Below, in pieces: positions 33,970 through 44,968 of a stretch of 64,000 nt of DNA. Made by a program: the position numbers and the translations under genes. This DNA comes from Thermothelomyces thermophilus ATCC 42464 (taxonomy: Eukaryota > Ascomycota > Sordariomycetes > Sordariales > Chaetomiaceae), in contig NC_016472.1 in the NCBI RefSeq assembly GCF_000226095.1, positions 7,812,001-7,876,000 on the forward strand. Reading direction: 5' to 3'. The notes below the pieces were generated by a model. That model did no database searches, was not told where the DNA came from, and worked only from the letters and a program-made list of their open reading frames with translations. The first letter of the stretch is position 1, and every line of letters begins with the position of its first letter.

Positions 33970-35516
33970 ATGATGAAGCTACTTGCTCTTGCTTCGCTCC
34001 TGGCACTGACAGCGGCCTCGCCGACCCCGACTCAGCCCGAGTCCGGAACGCCCCGCCTGGCCAAAAGGGCGGGGATCTCAGATGCTGCCGACATTGGTTA
34101 CGCCACGCTTAACGGGGGGTGAGATTATAAATCCGTTAACCAAGCCAGAGAAACAGCAGTTTGCTAATTAACCGGCCTTTATTATTGGATATTAATAGCA
34201 CGAAGGGAGGTGCAGGCGGCACCGTGACAACGGTATCAACACTGGCCCAGTTCACAGCCGCCGTCAACGAGAAGAACAGCGACCCGGCCATTGTTGTCGT
34301 CAAAGGCATCATTAGCGGAAACGAGAAGGTGCGGGTTGGCAGCAACAAGAGCATCATCGGCCTGCCTGGATCAGGTGAGTCTTGGCACACGCTGGCCCCG
34401 TCTTGCTCGAGGAGAAGGGGCCTGAACTTACCACGAGCGAGTGCCCAGGCTTCAAGGGTGTTGGCCTCCATTTCCGGCGCCAGAGCAACCTGATCTTGCG
34501 CAACATCGTCTCTTCCTTCGTGGAGGCCGACAATGGAGACGGGCTGAAGATTGAGGTAGGTAATTACCTCGCAATTACTAATTACCCGTTCCTTTCCGAA
34601 CTTCGCTTCTCTCTGACATCCTGGATGTGCAGGAAAGCACCAACGTCTGGGTCGACCACTGCGAGTTCTTCTCGACCCTCGACGTCGACAAGGATTACTA
34701 CGACGGCCTGGTGGACTCGTCACACGGCTCCGACTTCATCACCATTTCCCAGTGAGACATGCGCGCCCCCCCCCCCCCTCTCTTTGTGCCGTCTCCGTCT
34801 CCGTCTCCATCCAGAACTTAGGCGAGGTTGACTTAATTACGTCTGCCAGCACGTACTTCCACGACCATTGGAAGGCATCCCTTGCCGGGCACAGCGACAG
34901 CAACGGTAGCCAAGACCGGGGCAAGCTCCATCTGACGTACGCCAACAACTACTGGAAGAACATCAACTCGCGCGGACCGCTGCTCCGCTTCGGGACGGGA
35001 CACATCTACAACTCGTACTTTGAAAAGTGAGTATCCCGCGTCAACAAGAAAAGAGTAGAAAAAAAAAGGCTGACCGGAGACTGTGACTTGACTAATTAGC
35101 ATGAGCACGGCAATCAACACACGGATGGGCGCCCAGGTGCTGGTTCAGAGCAACGTCTTCAGGAACGTGACGGTCCCCGTCACCAGCCGCGACTCGGACG
35201 AAGTTGGGTAAGTAATTATGGCGGGCGTCGCCGCCGTTGCTTTTTTTCTCTCTCTCGAGTCGAGTGGACAACGAATGCATTTGAAAGAGAAGGGGGGAAA
35301 AGAAGGAAATGCTGACATGCTCGTGCCCCCCCCCCCCTTTTCCTTTCGCACCCCAGATACGCGACGGTCATCGACACGGACCTCGGCGGCGGTCTCAACG
35401 ATGCGCCCGAGGGCAACATGGTGCCGGACTCGGTCGGGTACGAGTACTCGCTGCTCGGCTCCGGCGCGGTGGCGGGGAAGGTTCCCGGCGAGGCGGGAGC
35501 CATTCTGACCTTCTGA
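33970..35516 (+). CDS. Secreted pectate lyase (polysaccharide lyase family 1), seven exons
   Basis: The product cleaves de-esterified pectin by Ca2+-dependent beta-elimination outside the cell. Exons by splice signals and frame: 33970-34118, 34199-34374, 34449-34555, 34633-34751, 34850-35026, 35100-35207, 35357-35516. They sum to 996 nt (331 aa) with no internal stop. The N-terminus MMKLLALASLLALTAAS is a signal peptide, followed by a short propeptide ending in KR. Family motifs are intact: GLPGSGFKGVGL, VWVDHCEF, the metal-region DKDYYDGLVD, HTYFHDHWKASL and NINSRGPLLRFGTGHIYNSY, which carries the catalytic arginine region. Introns are 73-149 bp; two contain C-runs (about 34,768 and 35,327). 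Length fits fungal PL1 enzymes. Expression would be expected to respond to pectin, but no site is evident. Confidence 0.93.
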
Positions 35517-36090
35517 GTCGGATCCGGTGTCCCGGGTTGAAGTCGAAGGTTGGGGAAAAGCATGGGCTGGCGCTGTGCCCATTAAACTTCTTGGAATGAA
35601 GGCAATCGTTCAAGAACAGGTCTGCTAATGGTTCCTGTTGTTGTTGTTGTTGCGGTTAATTACCTATCGCTCAGTTTTCTCGGAATCAAGTTGCAATTAT
35701 TGATTATTGCCTTGTCCTTCCTCTTGTCGATTGGGAAGGAACAAAGAGTTATCGTCACAGGGACCCGCTTTATGAAGCATGGAAAGTTGACTCTTTGTAT
35801 CGCACCACAACGTTGTACCGTCATGCCTTGTATCATCATCAGTTTTGTTCCTTCGCGATATTATCCCTTGGTTCCACACCTGTCCCCTCTCCCACTTATA
35901 AAACCCGAACTTCTCAGACAGGTATTGTCCATTCTGATCAGAAACCTTGGAAGGGAAGCTGAGCCCCCTCTGTAATTACATCAGATAATGTTGAAAGAAG
36001 AAAATCGAGGACACGAGCTGGTTGGCTTCCATGTCGGCTGTCAACTTGTTCACAACGCCAAGCTGAGAAGAGAACGACTTCTTTAGTTGT
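35517..36090. other. Intergenic, no gene recognised
   Basis: Contains a TATAAA-like box near 35,897 without a following ORF of note. Confidence 0.5.
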
Positions 36091-37206
36091 TCAGTAGTGC
36101 CTCGTGGAACACCTGGCGCAACGGAGGATATAACCCTCTGCGTCAATTATACAGGAGAACTCAGTGCGACAATGTCTGCACTGCGATGTATTGTTCAGGA
36201 GATTCAGGAGACGTAGAAACCGTTCTTCATGGTCCTTGAACACTTCGATCTGGGCTTTCGAGCCATCCAGCTCACGCTGTGCTGCCCTAAGCTCTGTCGT
36301 CAGCGCGCGAGGTTTCTGGGCGCAGTCTTGAATAACATGGAATGCGAAGTCGGACAGGGCGGAGAGGTTCCTGAATGTGTCCATGTCCACGAGAGCCGAT
36401 ATGTTATCTGCCACCGCGACCGCCAATACTTTGAGCAGCTTCTTATCTCCCGTGGACTGGACCGCTTCTTCGATGGCAGCGGGGAGACTCTCGACCAATG
36501 AACTATCCTTGCTGTGATCGCGGAGGAGCTGATCGATTTTACCGTTTGCTAAGAACACGAGATTTTCCACCTGGTAATAGTCGCCGATAGAATTCATCCG
36601 GATGTGACCGAGAAGTACGGGAATTGCGTCCGCTTTCGGCATGGGCGATGCCAGAGGCGGCGGGTCTGAACACTCTTGGGTCCCGGCCGTCTCTGTGCGT
36701 CCATTTCTCGTAGAAGATACGGCTGTGTAAGCCGGTTTCTCCTGAGTCACCTCTTGGCCGGCGACGGGAACAGATCGGTCACAGTTGTCCTCCAGATCGT
36801 CATATTTGCCAGTGTACAGGAACTGGACCAGCCTCCTCACAATGCTAGGGTGAAAGTGGTCCATGTTGATCGACCCGGTCTCGCCCTCCTAGAACTCGTA
36901 AGCACTCTCGAGTCTTTGAACTATGCGCGGCCGTATGTGATTCCACGGACACACCTTGAATCCCCCCAAAACGGCCGCCTTGATAGGAGCAGACTGTGTA
37001 CAGACGACGGCCTTATGAACTTTGAACGCCTCCCCACGACAGCAGAATGCGAGGTCGCTGAAATCGCCAGAATCCAGTAACTGGGCAAGAAAGTCGAAAT
37101 TCCGAGCCATGGGTGAGCTTTGAGTCCGGTGTCTCGAGTCATCCATCTCTGAGTGAAAGAACTGGTTGGGCGGGAAGATGTTCCCCCTGCTTGATTCGTT
37201 ACGCAA
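36091..37206 (-). CDS. BTB/POZ domain protein
   Basis: Two exons (37206-36955 and 36888-36091) are separated by a 66-bp intron (donor GTGTGT, acceptor TTCTAG); the join is in phase and gives 349 aa. Residues about 40-115 form a BTB/POZ fold: LLDSGDFSDLAF, GEAFKVHKAVVCTQS, AAVLGGFKEGETGSI, then VRRLVQFLYTGKYDD. BTB domains mediate dimerisation and often link substrates to cullin-3 ligases. The C-terminal 230 residues contain a helical region and a final Cys-rich stretch (CRHCRTEFSCIIDAEGYILRCARC, quoted here in part: C-X2-C and C-X2-C pairs) that could bind zinc. Fungi carry many such BTB paralogues of unknown role. The ATG at 37,206 is the longest choice; a second at 37,146 is equally possible. 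Confidence 0.82.
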
Positions 37207-38164
37207 CAGCGAGTTTTGTTAGACAGGGGCAATTAACCCTTACTTTACTATTGAGGAACAGTTTTTGTATCCGGAAGTATCACCCCATAACGGGTATCGG
37301 CGAGAAAAAGTGACGTAAAAACTTCGGTGATGGAAGATGGTTCCAATATTGGAAGAAGGTTGGAGTATTGTAAATAGTTCAAAAGTACGATGTCTCCTTC
37401 CTACGTTTGCTGGCCCTGTGGCTCTATATAAGTAGAGGATAGGAACAAAGAACCCTTCGTTTGCCAGCCCGTTTGCCAGATCCACAGGGCTTATCTCATC
37501 CAACCTTATATGATGGACGCGTCTGTAGACAACGTACTGCATCATTCGGCATTCTACGCGAACCACTTCCGTCACACAACCAGCTACAAGCCCTCTCCTC
37601 TCCTCAGATTCTTCGTACCGGCTAGGTTCATTGTCACAATCGTCGCTCCCTTTCAATATTAGGACCTCCATGTACAAGACAATGATCGTGTTCCGATGTT
37701 TTAAAACTAAGTGTTTCATCTATGATGGCTGGGTGATTTAATAAGTGAGGTAATAGCCCTACCACTTTGCAGTGTGCTACTGGTGATCGCTGGTCTACAG
37801 CAATTGTGATATCAATCTTCGCTGGAGACATTCTTTGGGTAGCATTCTCACGGACCCCTGGGGTTGGTATTCATGGTTGGTGTCAGCGACAGCTCAATGT
37901 GGCCTCGGGGAGCGTTGTTGTAGCCGCTTCGCTTCGCTCGGAAGAAGTACACTAGTCCGTACGCAGTATACACAGCACCGGGATTGGTGTCTTGAAACTT
38001 GGATGTGGGACCAGGCGGCTCGGGGCGATGTGCCTTGCTTCCCCGACGCCTCGTTTGTTGCATCGTTGTGTAAGTCTTTACTCAGCGCCCGACGAATCGT
38101 CCAATCCTTGTGGAACCGCCTCTACTTCGTAGTACAACCACAACCTCTTTTGTGCAACCTATTA
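37207..38164. other. Intergenic, no gene recognised
   Basis: Small ORFs only. A TATATAA box near 37,423 has no convincing gene after it on either strand. Confidence 0.45.
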
Positions 38165-39029
38165 TTAATGGTAGGTTGGGTGCGGTGGTGAGATAGAAGG
38201 ATACTGCTGCCCTTGGCCCTGGAATTATGCGGGACGTCGTCAGTGAATGGTCAAGAGAGTTGCACCGGGCTGTCTTCCACCCATTCTTACTTACCTCCCA
38301 CCCAAGCCGAGAGTTGAGGAAATCCAGCAGCGCGTACGTATCGTCCTCTTCCTCGCCTAGCGCAACCGATGGCCCGTTTCGTTTGTAGAATGGAAATTCG
38401 AAGTGCTCCGGGTAAAACCCAGCATACTCCCAGTCTACGATGGCCGCGATTTTGAGCGTTCTTGGATTGACAATGACGTTGTGCTGTGAGCAGTCGTTAT
38501 GGCAAAACACGTACTCGGCGCGGTCGGACGGGCGGAGTTGCGACCAGTCATCCCTCTCCGTCTCGCACAGGACCCTGTACGGTGGTATCACGATTCCTGA
38601 TGGCCCGCCCATGCGATTGGACTTGAGCGTCTTGAGCCGGGCAAGGTGCTCCTCCAGCTCGGCAATGACTACCTCCTTTTGGTGTTCCGGCAGCTCAGCC
38701 ATGCTGACGCCGTCGATGTACTCCGTAATGACGTAGTAAGCATCATCGTCCTCAAAATCGCAGAATAAGAGGGGTACCGGAATATCGGTGTGGCGGTTCA
38801 GGAAACGCAGTGTGTCGGCTTCGTTCTTGAGGGACTCCTTCCGTAGCCTAGGGATGTGGATTCCTTGTGGTCCATGCAGCAACTCGCGTGTACGGAGACA
38901 ACGCTTGATGAAGGCGTTTCCTCGGCGGTAGTACTTCCTGTCGGTTGTGGTAGCCAAGCAGCCTTCCTCTGAAGTCCAACTCGGTCGTGGGTCAATCATC
39001 GGTGGTGGCAGTAGCCTTCGAGTTAGCAT
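38165..39029 (-). CDS. Aminoglycoside phosphotransferase (APH)-like kinase family protein
   Basis: Two exons (39029-38295 and 38218-38165), joined over a 76-bp intron with donor GTAAGT, a CTGAC branch site and acceptor CAG, give 262 aa. The kinase-like fold shows ITEYIDGVSM (hinge), the catalytic loop CHNDCSQHNVIV (H177, D179, N184) and the metal-binding IVDWEYAGFYPEHFE (D199). These are the Brenner and DFG-equivalent motifs of the APH/choline kinase superfamily. The N-terminal lobe is short and a canonical nucleotide-binding loop is not obvious. Fungi carry many such proteins with unknown substrates, and antibiotic resistance should not be assumed. A frame continues 8 codons upstream to a TTG; the ATG at 39,029 is preferred, with another at 38,999. 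Confidence 0.82.
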
Positions 39030-42000
39030 GCCGTCCTGAAGCTGTCTGGCCAATGTCGAGATCAGAATTGTAGGCTCAGTGTCGAGCGAGGAACTTGTGT
39101 CGGCACACTTTGACCGAACAGATGCGGATTTTCTTCCCGTGATGGAGCATGGAGATGAGGGCGGAAAGAGCGGGCTTGGAAAGCTAAGGTAGGGCAGCTA
39201 TCGGTCGTCTCTGGCTGCCAATCGAGGGAGCTGCATGTCTGATTGCAACAGTTGGGTGGCACGAGCACTGTTCGGGGTCGTTCCACGACGGCAGAGTTGC
39301 AGCGTTGTAAGTAATCCTTCTGCGAACATCCACCCTGAAGCTTGGCTCCCGAGGGGTAGATATCCGGGGAAGCCACAGCAGGCACCGCTTTTTGGCACCT
39401 CGGGCAGGTTGCCAGGTGGGAAGAGGCCCGAAGCGTCCAGTATCCTACGTATCAACGCATGCCACATTACAATCTTTTGCCCAAAATAGAGCCCGCGTAA
39501 CGAGAAAAGAAAAGAAAAAAACGAGAGAAGGTTAGGGTTCAGAGCAACCCACGATTAAGGGGCCAAGGAAGATGATTTGTTATCTTTGCCGTGTGCGTAT
39601 CTCGCGGAGTCGAAGACGGAAACGGGAAGGCCCCAATGATGGAGACTCGGTTGACAAATGCGAATCCATGACGACTAATTATGAGCTAAGTTGGGAAAGA
39701 GCGCGCGCACTGCAAACGTGATTGCAAATGCCTGAGGTGCTACTGATCCGAGCAGAAATCTCATCAAACATACTACTTGCTACGCCTGCTCGTTCACACC
39801 AATAGGTTCGGTTAGCAGCTTTGGAGATCACAACTCGAGCTTATTTCCGGATCTTGTCCCACTGGGAGTTCATGCAGGCGGAATTGCAGTGTTACAACCT
39901 GAGCTGAAGGATGCATCGTAGCCCAACGTGACCCTTAAGGCTCTGAGGAAGCGGGGGCGGGGCAGTTGATATTTTAAATCTCTACCGTGGGCCGGCTGAT
40001 GTGTCCATACCAGATGACACGTTTGTTGTCCGTCGACACAGGCATCATTTGTTGGACTACTGACTTCGTGGATCGGTATCTACCTTCCCTGCCCGAGCTA
40101 CGAGCGATAATAAACATGGAGTGCCGGTGAGGTTGAACGGAGACAGTCGGCGAGTTTCGGCAGACCAGACGTCTGAAATCGTTGTTCTGGCCCAACGCTG
40201 CAACCTCAACCCCCTCCCTCGCGCTTCGAATCTTCGGGAAAGGACTGAAACGCGTTTACCTGCCCAGTAAATTCCAATCCTGTCCTGGTGGACAGGATCT
40301 TTAATATTCAACTTGCCAGAACCTGGGAGGCCAGTTTTGGACAACTCAGCCCGGTACTCGTCAGTCATCGACTCATCGTCAACCCAGCAAATTTTCAGGT
40401 GATAGTCCGCTTGTAGAGCGCATACCTTGAGCGTTCCCAAGGCTGCTCCATTCTTAAACCCACACAAGTTCAGCGAAGAACGCGCGATAACGGACAGATC
40501 GCACACTATGGCTACTGTCGGATCACAGTGATTGGCAGGGACTTGCCAAGAACAGTATTGTTGGCTTGGATGCTTCGGCTCGCTTTCTAAACTTCCTTGC
40601 ATATATTTGTTCTGCTCCGTTCTAGTTGCCTTCACCTGACATCAAGCTGACACATTGATGGCCATTAGCTACGAAAACGCTGACCTAATTACATCGCCCA
40701 TCTAAGTCTTCTACGAACCGCTTAGCATTACCCCTCGGCAGGCCTTCACGCAATGCCACATTGGTCGAATTATTATCAACTTGATCCGTACGGTGAGTAA
40801 TTAATATCAGCTAGAAAAAGCAGTCAAAAGCACTCAAGAAGGACTGGGCCGCAGGACATGTCTAATACATAAGCAACTTTATGATGGAAGTCAGGCTCGC
40901 TCCGTACACTTTTTCTAAAATAACCACGAGTTGCAAACTTGGAGAGGCTTGGAATAGAGGCCAAGGGGGACCATCAGTTGAGAGATCAGCGCCAGCTAAT
41001 TAATAGCGTTCACGTATCAATACGCACAAAAAGATTTAAACCAGTCAGCCTTTAGCATACAGGAATTCGATGTTTCCTATGGAAACTTGCCTATGTGAGG
41101 CTCAAGACACAGTCATTCGACATGATGGAGTTGTGCTGCATGTCACGAGACCCCCCCGGGGGGGGGGGGGGAACTACATTTAGAAGGAGATGTAATTAGT
41201 TTCCAACGATTAACAGATGATCTTGGAAACTGCCTGACAATCATAAGCGACCATCAAGTGAGTGGGATAAAGTAATCTAGACAGGCGAATGGTAAGTGCG
41301 CAAAAAGAGATCAAGGTAAACAACCATAGGAGCGAGGTAAGGAAGGGCCTAGTCCGAAATCAACCTGTCTGTGTGACTGGGACGGCAAAATCATCAGAGG
41401 GAGTAATTCACGGAGTTAGGGATTTCCCAAGCCGCTACCGAACTTATAATAGTCCCAAACCACATATAATGGAACCACGATGGCAAAATGGAAACAGTAA
41501 AAGCATTAAGCCCCGAGTTCTGGAATGTTTACATTAAACGAGAGATGCATCCTTCGATTCAGTTTGTTAATTAATAATAGTGGTAGTACGGCTGTCTCCG
41601 ATATCTCTCGCGTTGAGCTGCATAGGGGATATTCGTTTCACTTGCATTTGATTGCGTCAGTCTTGGCGTTGTTTCGAGGTCCTTCACCCGGCACGCGTAC
41701 ACGTAGGCACTTCAATGCAGAACCTTAGGAGTAGATGCATGCGCACATGGGATTACATCATTTGATAAACGCAGGCATGCGGACAACATCCCCGTTTACA
41801 GACGTGTCTGCTTTTTCTTTAGTGATTGATCTATCAACAATTCGGGGCCAAAATGGGAGAGGGAAGGGTTTGGTTTTGAATATTATTATTATAATCATTA
41901 AGCGTCCATCTTGTCACCTTCAAAAAGCGAAGTATTGGCCCATTAATTATATCTGACCCGGCAAAGATGAAGTTAGCCATGATCTTGGCATAATGACGAA

Positions 42001-42797
42001 TGGTGAGAACAAGTAAGGTAATAATAATAAGGAGACAATGGTAAGCGTAGCTTATTATAACGTGAACGAGGTGCAGATTCGAAGTAGATAAGACAAGAAA
42101 CTCAAGCGTGAAAACACCTAAACAAATAAATAGTAATAATCAAGGTAGGTAGATTTTAGCTTCATTTCTGAGGCAACAATCCTTATTCAGACAACAACTT
42201 GTAAAATTGCTCTTGCTAGAAGTCGTTGTCTGGGTAATGTACAGAAGTCGGGAAGGCAGGCTGACCAATGTTCATAAGTGACCTGATGTACGTAGGTTTC
42301 ACGAGGAAAGAGCATCCCGGGCCAGACAGTGGAAGAAATGCCTATCAAAAGTTTAGGAGTCTTTGGCCGGTTTGTAGCCTCCATCTCGGCACAGAGAATA
42401 ATTAATTAATCCATGCAGCAAGCTGCAAACCTCGGACATGCAAGTGAAGCGTGGCCTGGTGACGGACGCACCGTGGCTGCTGCATTGCAAAGCACTTACG
42501 AGTCCCCTCGGCAGCAACGCAACTCTAATCAATTTCGAACTTTCACATGGTCTGAAGCGACAGGATGACTACGCAGCTCGAACCCTTCCCGCGCAAGTAT
42601 AAGAGGATGCCTACCTTCCCTCGCCAAAGCAGAACTTTGTCAAACTACACACACATACATGCGCATACATCTGGCTCCCTGCCTGGGCTTGTCTTCAATA
42701 AAAGACAAGCAAAAAGAGCGATTTTCATCTACCTTTCTGCGCGATCTCGCCTGGGTCTAAGACGAAAACAAAAGAAATATCGAGAAAGATTTTATCC
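39030..42797. other. Long intergenic region with a low-confidence ORF and promoter
   Basis: No recognisable gene in 3.8 kb. A minus-strand frame at 40,057-40,602 (about 181 codons from its first ATG) has no motif I know and may be chance. A C7/G14 run lies at 41,151-41,171. AT content rises around 40,650-42,200. The final 200 bp hold a TATA-like element (about 42,597) and CA-rich leader of the next gene. Confidence 0.4.
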
Positions 42798-44069
42798 ATG
42801 GCACTAGGCGCCCTCTTCTCGGCCCTAGTAGCCATCTTGGCTATGCTGGCCGGCAAACGGCCGGTCAGCACCTCGGCTGTTGCCGCTCTCGCGGTAGCAT
42901 CGTCCTTCGGCCGCGGGCCCGCCACTCGCAATCGCTCTCGCTCTCGGGCGCCTCTCAGGGCGTCACCCCTCCCCCGCCTTTCTCTCATCCTCCTTCTGGG
43001 CGCCTTTGTTCCCTTGGTTTCGGCCGCACCGTGGAGCCCTGATCTCTGCGTCAGGCCCACGAGCATCGGGGGCGGCAGCGGCGGCGCCCCCTTCACGATT
43101 CTCGGTTCGGCCGGCTCCTCTGTCTCGACGTTGCGCCTGTACCGCAACAACGGGGCCGAGGGTTACCTTCGGGGACTCGTCGCCGTCTTCTCGGACGGCA
43201 ACGAAATGATCGCAGGGGTCCGCAAAGACCAGTACTCGGAGCTTACCCTCGACGAGGGTGAGATCATCACGGGCATGACGCTCTGGGCCCTGACGCCCTC
43301 GGCCAAGGGCAGGAAGGCCAAGACCGCGGCCACTCCGCGGGCCGCCCGCATCGACATCACGACCAACCACCGCTCCTGGGGCTACGGCGTCGATAACACG
43401 GCCAAGCTCTCGAACAAGGCCGTCAACGTGGCCTCGGGCGTGCTGGTCGGTTTCCAGGGCCGGGCCGGCGACGACCTGGATCAGGTTGCCCCGATCTTTC
43501 TCGAGACGCTGTCCGAGTCTGTCGTCGACGACGTCGTCTTCGAGAGGATCCCCGGCAACGACGGCCTGGTCCTGGAGACGCTCAAGGAGGGCACGGCGGT
43601 CTGGAATGGGACCGACTACTCGTACACCTTCTCCGGCAGCACCGCGCGCGACGCCTCGACGACCTTCACGAGCGCCACCAGCAACGGCCTGTCGCTCAAG
43701 ACGACCTTCAAGACATCGCTGCCCCGGGTGCTCGAGTCCGGCCTGGACGCCGGGTGGGACTTTGGCGCCACCCAGACGCAGGAGCGGCACACGGGCCGCT
43801 CCGCCCAGCTCTCCTGGAGCTCCACCGTCCAGATGAGCGCCGACACGCCGGCCGTCTTCTGCTCCGCGATGGTCTGGCGCGGCCAGATCACCCTCCGCTG
43901 GTCCGGCACCCAGACCGTCTCGGCCGGCGACGCCTCCGTCTCCTTCCCCACCTCCGGTCTCCTCAACCACGTGGACTACGGCAAGGTCGAGACGGTCTGC
44001 CGGCCCATGGCTGCTCCCGAGTCATCTTCGTCGGACAACGACACGGTGGCCAAGAGGTGGGTTGCTTAA
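42798..44069 (+). CDS. Secreted or membrane-anchored jacalin-like lectin with aerolysin-like domain
   Basis: Single exon, 423 aa. Two hydrophobic stretches (3-18; 61-77, ending VPLVSAAP) suggest an N-terminal anchor or a late signal peptide after a basic region. Residues about 85-236 look like a jacalin-type beta-prism: GGSGGAPF at the start and VLVGFQGRAGDDLDQVAPIF at the end are the usual closing strands. Residues about 240-403 are rich in Ser/Thr strands with an amphipathic stretch (285-310), as in aerolysin/ETX-MTX2-type pore-forming modules, followed by a short acidic tail. In other organisms such fusions bind glycans and may form membrane pores. Here that is by domain resemblance only; activity and target are not shown. 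A pure lectin role is the alternative. The reading frame is intact. Confidence 0.6.
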   Translation: MALGALFSALVAILAMLAGKRPVSTSAVAALAVASSFGRGPATRNRSRSRAPLRASPLPRLSLILLLGAFVPLVSAAPWSPDLCVRPTSIGGGSGGAPFTILGSAGSSVSTLRLYRNNGAEGYLRGLVAVFSDGNEMIAGVRKDQYSELTLDEGEIITGMTLWALTPSAKGRKAKTAATPRAARIDITTNHRSWGYGVDNTAKLSNKAVNVASGVLVGFQGRAGDDLDQVAPIFLETLSESVVDDVVFERIPGNDGLVLETLKEGTAVWNGTDYSYTFSGSTARDASTTFTSATSNGLSLKTTFKTSLPRVLESGLDAGWDFGATQTQERHTGRSAQLSWSSTVQMSADTPAVFCSAMVWRGQITLRWSGTQTVSAGDASVSFPTSGLLNHVDYGKVETVCRPMAAPESSSSDNDTVAKRWVA

Positions 44070-44968
44070 GCACCCCCTCTTTCTCCGGCCCTGTCTTTTT
44101 TGGGTTCTGGTTATTTTGGGTTTCCGGTGGGTTGAGTTTACACGGCGAACTCCCGCCCCTGGGCATGCATTTGGTTCGGCTGGCCGAGGTCTCTGAGGGA
44201 ACTCTTGGGTATTATGAGTTGAGTTCTGGAGAGGGGGGGGGGGGGTCGGATGGTTGATCGTCAAGTTTGGTGGACTTCGTCTTCTGTTCTCTCTCATGCT
44301 CCTCTGTTTTGGTCGAGTTCGTCCGTTGAACTCTTGAGCGGTGAGAATGATGAAAATAGTAATAAACAACCAAAAATAGAAACAAACAAGTATCCCAGAC
44401 ACTGAGCGAGATTACCCGAGTTCTGGTGGCTTCCATGAGGGTGGCTTCTTTTCGGATATATCCCCCACGTTCACAAGATAATTAGATAATGTCGGAAGAT
44501 TGGGCGCGACATTAGAGATACGAGGGGCGCTGGCTAAAACGTCACTGAGGCTCGCAAGCCCATGATCCCTGAAGAGCGAGATCCTCATCTAAAAAGAGTC
44601 CGAGGCTGAGTCCGAGCAACCGTGCCACATACGACGACATCCTACCAAACGCTCCTTTTCTGGAGTTTTGGTTTGTTACTTTTCCAGCATACTGCTAGGT
44701 ATCTAGCAAGGTTAGAGACGCAGGGGACGGTCGGCATGGTTAATAACTGAGTGAATTTTGAAAGCCACTGAACTCCAGCCAACCGTGATATACACACACA
44801 TCTACTTCGTAACCTAGCAGAACTAGGTGATCAAAATGCGTCCTGATTTTTCCTGATGCAAACAAATTCCCCTCGTCTACTGCCTCTGCGTTCTTTTCCT
44901 TTTCAAATCTAGTCAAATCCAAATGCCGGACAGCAAATGGGCCGGCGTCGCCGGCACGTTGGGTCTGA
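44070..44968. other. Convergent 3' intergenic region
   Basis: No gene recognised. It holds the 3' flanks of the lectin-like gene and of the PRPP synthetase gene, with a G13 run near 44,233. Confidence 0.5.

Noticed and set aside
40057-40635. 192-codon minus-strand ORF
   Set aside because: The long start is GTG, no motif recognised, and composition like surrounding non-coding sequence; kept only as a note in the intergenic entry.
42963-43970. 335-aa minus-strand ORF opposite the lectin-like gene
   Set aside because: Gly/Arg/Glu-rich shadow typical of GC-rich codon bias; starts and ends without signals.
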